This document shows, piece by piece, positions 37,101 through 42,943 of a stretch of DNA of 48,858 nt. A program made the translations under genes and the position numbers. This DNA is from an uncultured Agathobacter sp. (GTDB lineage Bacteria > Bacillota > Clostridia > Lachnospirales > Lachnospiraceae), in NCBI GenBank assembly GCA_934307695.1, contig CAKRCS010000014.1, forward strand, positions 1 to 48,858, given 5' to 3'. The notes under the pieces were generated by a model. It worked only from the letters and a program-made list of their open reading frames with translations. It did no database searches and was not told the DNA's origin. How positions within the stretch are numbered: position 1 is the first letter of the stretch; each line of letters begins with the position of its first letter.

Positions 37101-37401
37101 CCGCTACGGAGGAGACGAGTTCATTATCTTTCTGGGGACAGATGACCCGAACGAACTGGAATACATCGCAAAGGAGATCTATCGCAAGATAGAGGCGACC
37201 GAAGGCTTTAAGGAACAGATTGAATCTTATCTGGGACATCCGATCACGGTGGATGAGCGAAGGAAGATTACCTGCTCGATCGGTATCGCATCCGCACCGG
37301 ATGTGCATTCCGAGGAGGAGATCAACACCCTGATCAAGAGGGCGGACGATCTGCTGTATTCCGTAAAGACCGCAGAAAAAGGACATTACGCATTTTTATG
37401 A
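34108..37401 (+). CDS. Large TPR-GAF-GGDEF protein with degenerate ATPase-like N-terminus
   Basis: 1097 residues, no membrane segment. Residues about 10-220 look like a STAND/AAA ATPase module: VMIVLNRFHLTSLSSMKVVQ (147-166) mirrors its Walker-B stretch (hhhhDDhHxxxxxSL) with the acidic pair replaced by Asn-Arg, and no Walker A is seen, so ATP binding is doubtful. Residues about 270-720 form helical TPR-like repeats (YYNRSIEVFYRLRLPQDIAE, YYNRALNNIMLDKYAAAEKD). A GAF-like domain follows (about 756-900), then a GGDEF diguanylate cyclase (about 925-1090) with TDMLTGIYNRAG, IDLDNFKHYND and intact RYGGDEF (GGDEF at 1001-1005). The usual inhibitory RxxD is absent. It probably makes cyclic-di-GMP under protein-borne control. 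It overlaps cca by four bases. Confidence 0.85.
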   Translation: MINKYYNGVIEQVHAKVGKADKNIVIVNYNNDFSIRGLETVKRYSEDPDNVFFIWHEFPYDYVTGAYEPFLDIICDMYRTYIGGNFSQFLEECGVYYLQRPVLLSYYNTGVCVREENVLLNEVEYEQSQMTEALVTMLKKVADVHPVMIVLNRFHLTSLSSMKVVQALLHNPSDNIGIVLGINEAKFDEDGTAEVWDDIIEKVEDASLLYHIGSTGQRRAQLGSEDAELIDFDKSMAALGNNIELLDLAQAKRFCAKLEHGIKFEEYAIPQEIKLDFYLKYARVSILLGQMAKALEIVEDILKLNVSSRAHIINYESAYLIATCYMYQGKLENAASYARMAKDEAAENGTEEEVFRAELLAVQAQMSGWYNIFFCVQDIPISESFIEKMMKYNFRNHLAHTYIYAYDNRPEAVAKAYRSEAALFYFSKGVALAKEIGNVQLVYAAYQKNIMIASTYGMNEIALLYSLRTYQFMCQKQTLLDGRTLCGIGYNLSALGYNEEAEIYYNRSIEVFYRLRLPQDIAEVYYNRALNNIMLDKYAAAEKDLQLSMKVIEKLHLNSLRVCNLSKLYALLALSCILQMDQFNCERYLFSCRQFLNYIIAREKELENSEIIHDYAKCDDDMFLYTFSQALLSYMDGDNDAAFENYEKAEEYLKKAEGNQFFSYRIFRKKKMELLKQMGRTELYEKEKASLQQYEEMNRQMRSSFSLDMLNEVQLDDRGPCRIREDKIETLIKQEGLANDYQNNKRQMEFITTWQKLIDVSDTDINSMVDNAIHTFINHFSTDRVLYIWYEGGKPRVLYNDTRIEMTEETIAGLERGMREFPQGFAVSKISDSFFEHQDVISYFDANDVCSFVAVPFYKNREICSLLIAYVRMKENWHSSIEKYMLGEDDLNLYQLLFRELNYSINRMEANQKVREMNRKLQLAAVTDMLTGIYNRAGMYEQIHSFAQSGAQGTGLMFIDLDNFKHYNDTYGHDIGDLILKGMARIFTEVSKDRGFVCRYGGDEFIIFLGTDDPNELEYIAKEIYRKIEATEGFKEQIESYLGHPITVDERRKITCSIGIASAPDVHSEEEINTLIKRADDLLYSVKTAEKGHYAFL

Positions 37402-38738
37402 GAATTGATTTGCCATTACAGGTACAACAGATTATCCATACGCTGGAGAGGCATGGCTATGAGGCATACGCAGTAGGTGGCTGTGTGCGGGACAGCCTGT
37501 TAGGGCGCACGCCGCAGGACTGGGACATTACCACCTCCGCCAAGCCCGAACAGGTGAAGGAGCTTTTTACGCACACGATCGATACCGGAATCGAGCACGG
37601 AACCGTTACGGTCATGATGGAGCGGATGGGGTATGAGATTACGACCTACCGCATTGATGGTGAGTACGAGGATGCAAGACATCCGAAGGAAGTTACCTTT
37701 ACGGTGGATCTGTACGAGGATCTGCGGCGCAGGGACTTTACGATCAACGCGATGGCGTATAATGAGACGCAGGGACTTGTGGATGCGTTTGATGGAATAA
37801 AGGATTTGGAACAAGGCTGCATCCGGTGCGTGGGCGATCCGAGGGAGCGCTTCACGGAGGATGCGCTCCGTATGCTCCGCGCGGTGCGTTTTGCGGCGCA
37901 GCTCGGCTTTACGGTGGAGGAAAAGACCAGACAGGCAATCCGGGAGCTGGCAGGAACGATCGCGAGGGTCAGCACAGAACGGATCCAGATGGAACTCGGT
38001 AAGCTTTTGGTGTCTGCACACCCGGAGGAGATCCGGATGGCATACGAGCTGGGGCTTACGAAGGTATTCCTGCCGGAGTTTGATGTGATGATGCAGACCG
38101 AACAGCACAGCAGGCATCATATGTACACGGTGGGAGAGCATACGATCCACGCGCTTATGAATATCCGCGCGGACAAGGTGCTGCGTCTGTCCATGCTGCT
38201 TCATGATGTGGCAAAGCCCGCATGTGAGACATTTGATGCCGACGGAAATGCACACTATAAAGGACATCCGGAGGCTGGCGCAAGGATGGCAGAGGAGATT
38301 CTGCACCGGCTCAAATACGATAATGCCACGATCGAGCTGGTATGCCGGATGATCCGTTATCATGATGACCGTCCACAGCTTTCCGGGAGGACGGTGCGCA
38401 GGGCGATGAACCGGATCGGGACAGAGAATCTGCCGCTGCTGTTTGAAATCAAACGGGCAGATATCCTTGCACAGAGCATGTATGAGCGGGAAGAAAAGCT
38501 GGAATATGTGAATACCTATGAGAAGCTCTACAAGCAGATCTTAAGCCAGGGTGACTGCGTGAACAAAAAAGACCTTGCGATAAACGGAAAAGACCTGATT
38601 GCGATTGGCATGAAGCCGGGACCGCAGCTCGGAGCCGTCATCGATAAGCTGCTTGAGATCGTGATGGATGATCCGGCACAGAACACAAAAGAAAACTTAC
38701 TGGTACTTGCACATAAAATCAAGACCCCTTTCATATGA
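37398..38738 (+). CDS. cca: CCA-adding tRNA nucleotidyltransferase
   Basis: 446 residues. It builds or repairs the 3' CCA end of tRNAs. The head domain has the class II signature YAVGGCVRDSLLGRTPQDWD with catalytic acids DWD, then RRDFTINAMAYNE and RFTEDALRMLRAVRFAAQLG. An HD domain follows (HTIHALMNIRADKVLRLSML followed by LHDVAKP, then GHPEAGARMAEEIL), as in Firmicute forms. The start ATG at 37398 overlaps the GGDEF gene stop (ATGA), so it is translated with that gene. That coupling of tRNA maturation to a signalling protein appears incidental. Confidence 0.95.
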   Translation: MRIDLPLQVQQIIHTLERHGYEAYAVGGCVRDSLLGRTPQDWDITTSAKPEQVKELFTHTIDTGIEHGTVTVMMERMGYEITTYRIDGEYEDARHPKEVTFTVDLYEDLRRRDFTINAMAYNETQGLVDAFDGIKDLEQGCIRCVGDPRERFTEDALRMLRAVRFAAQLGFTVEEKTRQAIRELAGTIARVSTERIQMELGKLLVSAHPEEIRMAYELGLTKVFLPEFDVMMQTEQHSRHHMYTVGEHTIHALMNIRADKVLRLSMLLHDVAKPACETFDADGNAHYKGHPEAGARMAEEILHRLKYDNATIELVCRMIRYHDDRPQLSGRTVRRAMNRIGTENLPLLFEIKRADILAQSMYEREEKLEYVNTYEKLYKQILSQGDCVNKKDLAINGKDLIAIGMKPGPQLGAVIDKLLEIVMDDPAQNTKENLLVLAHKIKTPFI

Positions 38739-38770
38739 TAGATAGACATGATCTTTGATATGGAGGGGGT
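38724..38770 (+). promoter_or_regulatory. Hairpin burying the ribosome binding site of the cotS-like gene
   Basis: ACCCCTTTCATAT (38724-38736, the end of cca) can pair over 13 positions with ATATGGAGGGGGT (38758-38770), two being G-T wobbles. The right arm is the GGAGGGGG ribosome binding site of the gene starting at 38774. The loop is about 21 bases and TATTTG follows. It could block translation until opened, or act as a weak terminator. Confidence 0.4.
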
Positions 38771-38773
38771 TAT

Positions 38774-39751
38774 TTGTATAGTCAGCCGGAAACAATTTTG
38801 GAACAATACGAACTTACAGTAAATGGGATTACAAAGGGCCGGGGAATTTATATATGTGATACGAGTCTTGGAATGAAGGCTTTGACAGCATTTCGAGGCT
38901 CCGCGGAGCGTGCAAGGCTGTTGGATAAGGTTCTTACCTATCTGCAGGAACAAAAAATCGTGGTTGAGCAGCTTTGCAGGACGAAGGAGGGGGAGATACT
39001 TGCAAAGGATGATGCTGAGGGAAAATATCTGCTGAAGGATCTGTTCTTGGGAAACGAATGCAATCCAAAGAGCGTAGAAGATATGGTTTGTGCGGTACAG
39101 GCGCTGGCGAAGCTGCACCGGTGCCTGCGGTTCTGCCCGGCAGCGATCCCCGATTTTACGGACAGTGATAAAAATTCGCTGCGTCTTTTATATGAAAAGC
39201 ATTACCATGAGCTGATCAAGGTAAAAAACTTTGTGAAGAGCAGAAAGAAAAAGAATGAGTTTGAGATGAAATTCCAAAAGAATTATCCACATTTTATGGG
39301 ACAGGCGGAACGGTCGCTTGCAATGCTTACCGCCTGTGAGGAGGGATGGCAGCGGCGGTGCCTGTGCCATGGGGATTTCAACCAGCACAATGTGATCTGT
39401 ACACAGGGCAGATGGCAGATCATCAATTTCGAGAATATAAACGCCAATCTGCCGATGGCGGATTTCTGCAACTTTCTGCGCAAGATGATGGAGAAAAACA
39501 ACTGGGATTTTGTGCTGGGGCAACGGCTGTTAGATGCATACGACAGGATCGATCCGCTGGGACTTAATGAGTACCGGCAGTTGTATGTACTCCTGCTGTT
39601 CCCGGAAAAGTTCTGGAAATTGTCCAATCACTATTTCAACTCCCACAAGGCATGGCTGTCCGAGCGGGATATTGAAAAACTCGACCGGATGATGGAGCAG
39701 GAACAGGCGAGGGAGCTCTTTTTGGAAAATTTGTTTTCAATTATCCGGTAA
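38774..39751 (+). CDS. CotS/YtaA-family spore coat kinase-like protein
   Basis: 325 residues. It has an aminoglycoside-phosphotransferase-like fold. The catalytic loop CLCHGDFNQHNVI matches HGDxxxxN. The metal-binding DFD/DFG is replaced by Asn: WQIINFENINANLPMADF. FCNFLRKMMEKNNWDFVLG is typical of the CotS group, whose members are deposited in the spore coat. The N-terminal lobe is degenerate (GKYLLKDLF has one lysine candidate), so activity is uncertain; I believe Asn at this place occurs in other clostridial relatives. The start is TTG at 38774 with GGAGGGGG at 38762-38769, which lies in a hairpin. cca is just upstream. Confidence 0.8.
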   Translation: MYSQPETILEQYELTVNGITKGRGIYICDTSLGMKALTAFRGSAERARLLDKVLTYLQEQKIVVEQLCRTKEGEILAKDDAEGKYLLKDLFLGNECNPKSVEDMVCAVQALAKLHRCLRFCPAAIPDFTDSDKNSLRLLYEKHYHELIKVKNFVKSRKKKNEFEMKFQKNYPHFMGQAERSLAMLTACEEGWQRRCLCHGDFNQHNVICTQGRWQIINFENINANLPMADFCNFLRKMMEKNNWDFVLGQRLLDAYDRIDPLGLNEYRQLYVLLLFPEKFWKLSNHYFNSHKAWLSERDIEKLDRMMEQEQARELFLENLFSIIR

Positions 39752-39762
39752 TCATGTATACT
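39734..39762 (+). promoter_or_regulatory. Promoter of the PEGA lipoprotein gene (possibly leaderless)
   Basis: TTTTCA (39734-39739), 17 bases, TATACT (39757-39762) with TG before it. The expected start of transcription, seven bases beyond the -10, is the A of the ATG at 39769. The only G-rich bases before it (AGGG) are one base away. A leaderless mRNA is therefore possible. The promoter match is moderate. Confidence 0.5.
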
Positions 39763-39768
39763 TAGGGT

Positions 39769-41010
39769 ATGAAGCATACAATCCGAAAACTGATCTTAAC
39801 TACATATGTGATAATGTTGCTTGCGCTGGCGGGCGGGTGTGCCTCCGGCAAGACCGATCTTCCAAAGACTTCGGCGGATACAGCAGCCGCGGCGGAGGAA
39901 CAGAGCGGTCAGATGTCAGAAACGCAGGAAAACAGTGAGCGGTATCTGATCACCGCGATCAATTCCTCGGAGGAGACGATCCAGCTTTACCGCTATCGCA
40001 ACGGGAAAGAGTACCGGTTTTCCTATGCGGTCGATACGGTCTTCCGCGACAAATACGGCAAGCGGTCTACCGTGTCGCAGTTCTATCCCGGCGGGGTGGT
40101 CACGATCGGAGATGCGGATGTACACGGAAAGCTGTCCGAGATCAAGATGGCGGCGGATGTGTGGATTTATAATGACATTGTCCGTTTTGCGGTGGAGGAG
40201 GACAAAGGAATCTTTCGGATCGCAGATACAAATTACAGGATAACCGAGGAGACAAGGGTATTTTCTGACGACTCTGAGGTGTCATTTTCTGCAATTTCGA
40301 CAAACGACAGGCTTTCCGTAACCGGACAGGACAAAACGATCCTTTCTGTGTGCATCACGACCGGGCACGGCAGCTTAAAGCTTACAAATACAGAGCTGTT
40401 TGAGGGCAGCTTTTTACAGCTTAACACCAATATTTTTGCAGAGATTACACCGGAGATGGAACTTGAACTTCCGGAGGGAGAATACCTGCTTACGGTTGCA
40501 AACAACGGCTGGGGTGGAAGCTGCGAGGTAGAGGTGACGCGCGGGGAGACTGTGGAGGTGGATCTGGACACCATCAAGGGGGAAGGCCCGAAGTTCGGAA
40601 GCATCCAGTTCGTGTTCGATGTGGAGGATGCGATCCTTGAGGTGGATGGCGAGAAGACTGATTACTCCGAGCCGATGGAGCTTCAGTATGGCAAGCACCG
40701 CATCCGGGCACTTTGCAACGGCTATGATGAAATCTCAAAGTACCTTTTTGTCAATTCCGAGGAGGCAACGATCATGATCGCGTTCAAGCAGGAGGAGAAC
40801 ACGGAACCGGAGAGTGAGAACGGGACAGAGAAGAACTCCGAGACAAAGAGCGAGAGCCAGACGGAGAGTGAGAGCCAGACGGAGAAGGGCACCGGGACAC
40901 AGGCAGAGACCGGAACGCAATCAGATACACAGACGAGTGATAATACCTCCGAGGCGGATATCTTAAAAGATTATTTGTCAACATTAACAGAATTGATCAA
41001 CGGGTTATGA
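39769..41010 (+). CDS. Lipoprotein with PEGA-like domains and an S/T/E-rich tail
   Basis: 413 residues. The signal peptide MKHTIRKLILTTYVIMLLAL ends in lipobox LAGGC, so it is lipid-anchored outside the cell. The middle part (60-210) is beta-rich and not recognised. Two PEGA-like stretches follow: LELPEGEYLLTVANNGWGGS (about 225-245) and ILEVDGEKTDYSEPMELQYG to HRIRALCNGYDEI (about 285-325). The tail (about 345-395) is Ser/Thr/Glu/Gln-rich and contains an 18-bp DNA tandem repeat (units at 40852 and 40870), then a short terminal helix. PEGA domains occur on surface proteins; the ligand is unknown. It follows the spore kinase but has its own promoter. Confidence 0.72.
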   Translation: MKHTIRKLILTTYVIMLLALAGGCASGKTDLPKTSADTAAAAEEQSGQMSETQENSERYLITAINSSEETIQLYRYRNGKEYRFSYAVDTVFRDKYGKRSTVSQFYPGGVVTIGDADVHGKLSEIKMAADVWIYNDIVRFAVEEDKGIFRIADTNYRITEETRVFSDDSEVSFSAISTNDRLSVTGQDKTILSVCITTGHGSLKLTNTELFEGSFLQLNTNIFAEITPEMELELPEGEYLLTVANNGWGGSCEVEVTRGETVEVDLDTIKGEGPKFGSIQFVFDVEDAILEVDGEKTDYSEPMELQYGKHRIRALCNGYDEISKYLFVNSEEATIMIAFKQEENTEPESENGTEKNSETKSESQTESESQTEKGTGTQAETGTQSDTQTSDNTSEADILKDYLSTLTELINGL

Positions 41011-41037
41011 TGAATATGCTGAAATTAGCGTTTTTCC

Positions 41038-41066
41038 TTGACAAATATGGAAAAAACAAGTATATA
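41038..41066 (+). promoter_or_regulatory. Promoter of hup
   Basis: TTGACA (41038-41043), 17 bases, TATATA (41061-41066). A better TATAAT follows four bases later but would need a 21-base spacer. The leader of about 65 bases ends in AGGAGG (41123-41128). Confidence 0.7.
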
Positions 41067-41139
41067 TAATGATGTAAATAATTTGGGACGTGACTCGAAT
41101 TATTATGAATATAAGAATCCAGAGGAGGAACTTTTTATC

Positions 41140-41412
41140 ATGAACAAAGCAGAATTAGTTGCTGCTATTGCAGAGAAGGCTGAGCTTTCTAAGAAGGACG
41201 CTGAAGCATCTGTAAAGGCATTTACTGAAGTAATCGCTGAAGAATTAAAGAAGGGTGAGAAGGTTACATTAGTTGGCTTCGGTACTTTTGAAGTATCTGA
41301 GAGAGCTGCTAGAACCGGACGCAACCCACAGACTGGTGCAGAGATGACTATCCCGGCTTCTAAGGCACCTAAGTTTAAGGCTGGTAAGGCTTTAAAGGAT
41401 TCCATCAACTAA
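41140..41412 (+). CDS. hup: DNA-binding protein HU
   Basis: 90 residues, exactly the family length: [20 protein letters not shown], then [20 protein letters not shown] and the DNA-binding arm [22 protein letters not shown] dimers bend and compact DNA. ATG 41140 follows AGGAGG at 11 bases; the reading upstream (from 41038) contains the promoter. The codons look highly expressed, like those of ribosomal genes. It heads the hup-rqcP-yabP-yabQ-divIC-spoIIE block, conserved in clostridia, and a terminator follows. Confidence 0.97.
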   Translation: MNKAELVAAIAEKAELSKKDAEASVKAFTEVIAEELKKGEKVTLVGFGTFEVSERAARTGRNPQTGAEMTIPASKAPKFKAGKALKDSIN

Positions 41413-41436
41413 TTTGATTGATATTTAAAGAATCAG

Positions 41437-41466
41437 AAGGACTTGTCCAAGCGGCAGGTCCTTTTT
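41437..41466 (+). terminator. Terminator or attenuator after hup
   Basis: AAGGACTTG (41437-41445) pairs with CAGGTCCTT (41455-41463) with one wobble, and TTT follows. It lies between hup and rqcP, so the very high hup expression is probably trimmed before rqcP. Confidence 0.8.
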
Positions 41467-41489
41467 GTTTTATAGGGAGCAAAATGCTT

Positions 41490-41732
41490 ATGAGACTCGA
41501 CAAGTTTTTAAAGGTATCCCGCCTGATCAAGCGCAGAACTGTTGCCAATGAAGCGTGTGATGCAGGGCGCGTCATGGTAAACGGCAGACCGGCAAAGGCA
41601 TCCACAACCATTAAGGCCGGAGATGAGATCGAGATACTTTTCGGTCAGAAATCGGTTAAGGTCCGCGTGCTTGACATCGCGGATACGACCAAGAAGGAAG
41701 AGGCGAAGGATCTGTTTGAATATATTTCCTGA
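41490..41732 (+). CDS. rqcP: S4-domain ribosome quality-control factor RqcP (YabO/Hsp15-like)
   Basis: 80 residues, one S4 RNA-binding domain: RLDKFLKVSRLIKRRTVANE and CDAGRVMVNGRPAKASTTIK, then DEIEILFGQKSVKVRVLDI. RqcP binds stalled 50S-peptidyl-tRNA complexes and works with RqcH in C-terminal alanine tailing (established in Bacillus). ATG 41490 is preferred: GGGAG at 41475-41479 gives a 10-base spacer. ATG 41484 would add two residues with a 4-base spacer. It stands between hup and yabP as in Bacillus (yabO). Confidence in the family is high; the short acidic tail is typical. Confidence 0.93.
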   Translation: MRLDKFLKVSRLIKRRTVANEACDAGRVMVNGRPAKASTTIKAGDEIEILFGQKSVKVRVLDIADTTKKEEAKDLFEYIS

Positions 41733-41761
41733 TGTTGTCCTCAAAATGGAATAAAGAAGTG

Positions 41762-41793
41762 GACCTCCTAATATATTTGTTATATAGGAGGTC
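41762..41793 (+). promoter_or_regulatory. Long hairpin containing the yabP ribosome binding site
   Basis: GACCTCCTAATATA (41762-41775) pairs with TATATAGGAGGTC (41781-41793), 13 pairs with one bulged A and a TTTGT loop. The right arm contains the AGGAGG (41786-41791) of yabP. TTATTTT follows. It can therefore hide the ribosome binding site or act as a terminator of upstream transcripts. Confidence 0.6.
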
Positions 41794-41800
41794 TTATTTT

Positions 41801-42085
41801 ATGGAAGAAAATACCAGACCAGGGGCGCACAAGGCGCTTATGACAAATCGCAAAAACGGAAGTTTTACCGGTATTCTGGATGTATTGTCGTTTGATGTGT
41901 CGGAGATCCTTTTAGAGACAGAGATGGGAATGCTTATCGTAAAGGGCAAGGATCTTCATGTGAACCGCCTCAACCTTGAAAAGGGCGAGGTGGATATGGA
42001 GGGATTGATCGTTTCGATGGAGTATTCGGATGTGCCAAAGCCCGGAGAAAAGGCGGCTGGAGTGCTCGGAAGGCTCTTTAAGTGA
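41801..42085 (+). CDS. yabP: Sporulation protein YabP
   Basis: 94 residues. It resembles YabP/YqfC proteins: NRKNGSFTGILDVLSFDVSE followed by ILLETEMGMLIVKGKDLHVN and LEKGEVDMEGLIVSMEYSD. In Bacillus YabP is made in the mother cell under sigma-E and is needed for spore formation; its biochemical role is unclear. ATG 41801 follows AGGAGG at nine bases, the site being inside a strong hairpin. No sigma-E promoter was recognised. The stop overlaps the yabQ start (TGATG), indicating coupling. Confidence 0.9.
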   Translation: MEENTRPGAHKALMTNRKNGSFTGILDVLSFDVSEILLETEMGMLIVKGKDLHVNRLNLEKGEVDMEGLIVSMEYSDVPKPGEKAAGVLGRLFK

Positions 42086-42465
42086 TGGGGGTCAGCACCG
42101 GAATCTATGAGGAGCTTGGCATATTGGTGGCAGCAATGGCACTCGGCGCAGGAATGGCGGGGCTGTATGATCTGCTTCGGATCATACGGCGGATCCTCCC
42201 GCGCGGGATCCTCTGGGTGTCGCTGGAGGATTTTTTGTATTGGGCGGTGGTGTGCATCGTTGTCTTTGCCTTTTTCTATCAGGAAAATTCTGGCGGAATC
42301 CGCGGCTATATTGTGGGAGGAATCGCCGTAGGAGCCATAATCTATCACGTTTTGCTCGGAAGGTGGCTGGTTAAGGGAGCAGCATATCTGGCGGCATGGA
42401 GCAAAAAACAATTGAAAAACCTTAAGAAAGCGGTTACAATCATGGTAGAAAAACGCTTTAAGTGA
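42085..42465 (+). CDS. yabQ: Spore cortex biosynthesis membrane protein YabQ
   Basis: 126 residues. About three hydrophobic segments: residues 11-33 (LGILVAAMALGAGMAGLYDL), 46-65 (SLEDFLYWAVVCIVVFAFFY) and 70-92. The GLYDLLRIIRR segment and SLEDFLYW are characteristic. A basic cytoplasmic tail (KKQLKNLKKAVTIMVEKRFK) follows. YabQ is a polytopic protein of the outer forespore membrane needed for cortex formation in Bacillus. ATG 42085 overlaps the yabP stop by one base; GTG 42082 is the alternative start. The ribosome binding site is GGAAGG (42068-42073). Confidence 0.9.
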   Translation: MGVSTGIYEELGILVAAMALGAGMAGLYDLLRIIRRILPRGILWVSLEDFLYWAVVCIVVFAFFYQENSGGIRGYIVGGIAVGAIIYHVLLGRWLVKGAAYLAAWSKKQLKNLKKAVTIMVEKRFK

Positions 42466-42474
42466 GGTGATTGC

Positions 42475-42774
42475 ATGGCTGGAAGAAAAAAGAAAAGAAC
42501 GAATGCCGGAACCGTAAGCATTGGCGTGTTTGTGTTATTGTTTGTGGTGGCGATGGCAGTGCAGATCTATCGCGTGAAGCAGAAGGATGATACCTATACC
42601 GAGCGGATGGATGAGCTGCAGGCACAGTACGAGGACGAGACGCAGCGCGCGACGGAGATCGATGATCTTGAAGAGTACATGAAGTCCGATGACTATATCG
42701 AGGATACCGCAAAGAGCAAGCTGGGGCTTGCGTATGACAATCAGATCATATTTAAAGAGACAGACGGAGATTAG
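42475..42774 (+). CDS. divIC: Septum formation initiator DivIC/FtsB-like
   Basis: 99 residues. A short basic cytoplasmic N-terminus (MAGRKKKRTNAG), one membrane helix (about 14-32, VSIGVFVLLFVVAMAVQIYR) and an extracellular coiled coil (36-75; YTERMDELQAQYEDETQRAT) ending in the conserved DDYIEDTAKSKLGLAYDNQI. DivIC/FtsB joins FtsL and DivIB in the divisome. The yabQ-divIC order is as in Bacillus. ATG 42475 follows GAGGTG (42463-42468), which overlaps the yabQ stop. A hairpin overlapping its stop codon ends the unit. Confidence 0.92.
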   Translation: MAGRKKKRTNAGTVSIGVFVLLFVVAMAVQIYRVKQKDDTYTERMDELQAQYEDETQRATEIDDLEEYMKSDDYIEDTAKSKLGLAYDNQIIFKETDGD

Positions 42775-42797
42775 GGCAAAGCCTTTAATCTCCGTTT
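42762..42797 (+). terminator. Probable terminator overlapping the divIC stop
   Basis: AGACGGAGATTA (42762-42773) pairs with TAATCTCCGTTT (42786-42797), including one wobble. The inner GGC...GCC of the loop (42775-42783) can also pair. TTTCTATATCC follows, a poor T-tract. It lies between divIC and the spoIIE promoter and separates the two units. Confidence 0.55.
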
Positions 42798-42831
42798 CTA
42801 TATCCTTCAAATCGCGCGTCAAGAGAGAGAA

Positions 42832-42920
42832 TGACGAAAAGTTTTTTTCGGGCAGTCATTGTTTTGACAAACATTTTTGGAAACGCCTCGTATAATCGAG
42901 ACACTTGCCGTCTGACGGCA
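42832..42920 (+). promoter_or_regulatory. Spo0A-type spoIIE promoter with 21-bp spacer
   Basis: TTGACA (42864-42869) and TATAAT (42891-42896) are perfect hexamers but are 21 bases apart. TGACGAA (42832-42838), one base from the 0A box TGTCGAA, lies near -68, and TTTGACA (42863-42869), whose complement TGTCAAA is also one base off, overlaps the -35. In Bacillus, spoIIE and spoIIG promoters have 21-22 base spacers and need Spo0A-phosphate. A 7-bp palindrome TGCCGTC/GACGGCA (42906-42920) follows the predicted start. Confidence 0.75.
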
Positions 42921-42943
42921 GAATATCGATGTGGAGGCAGAAA

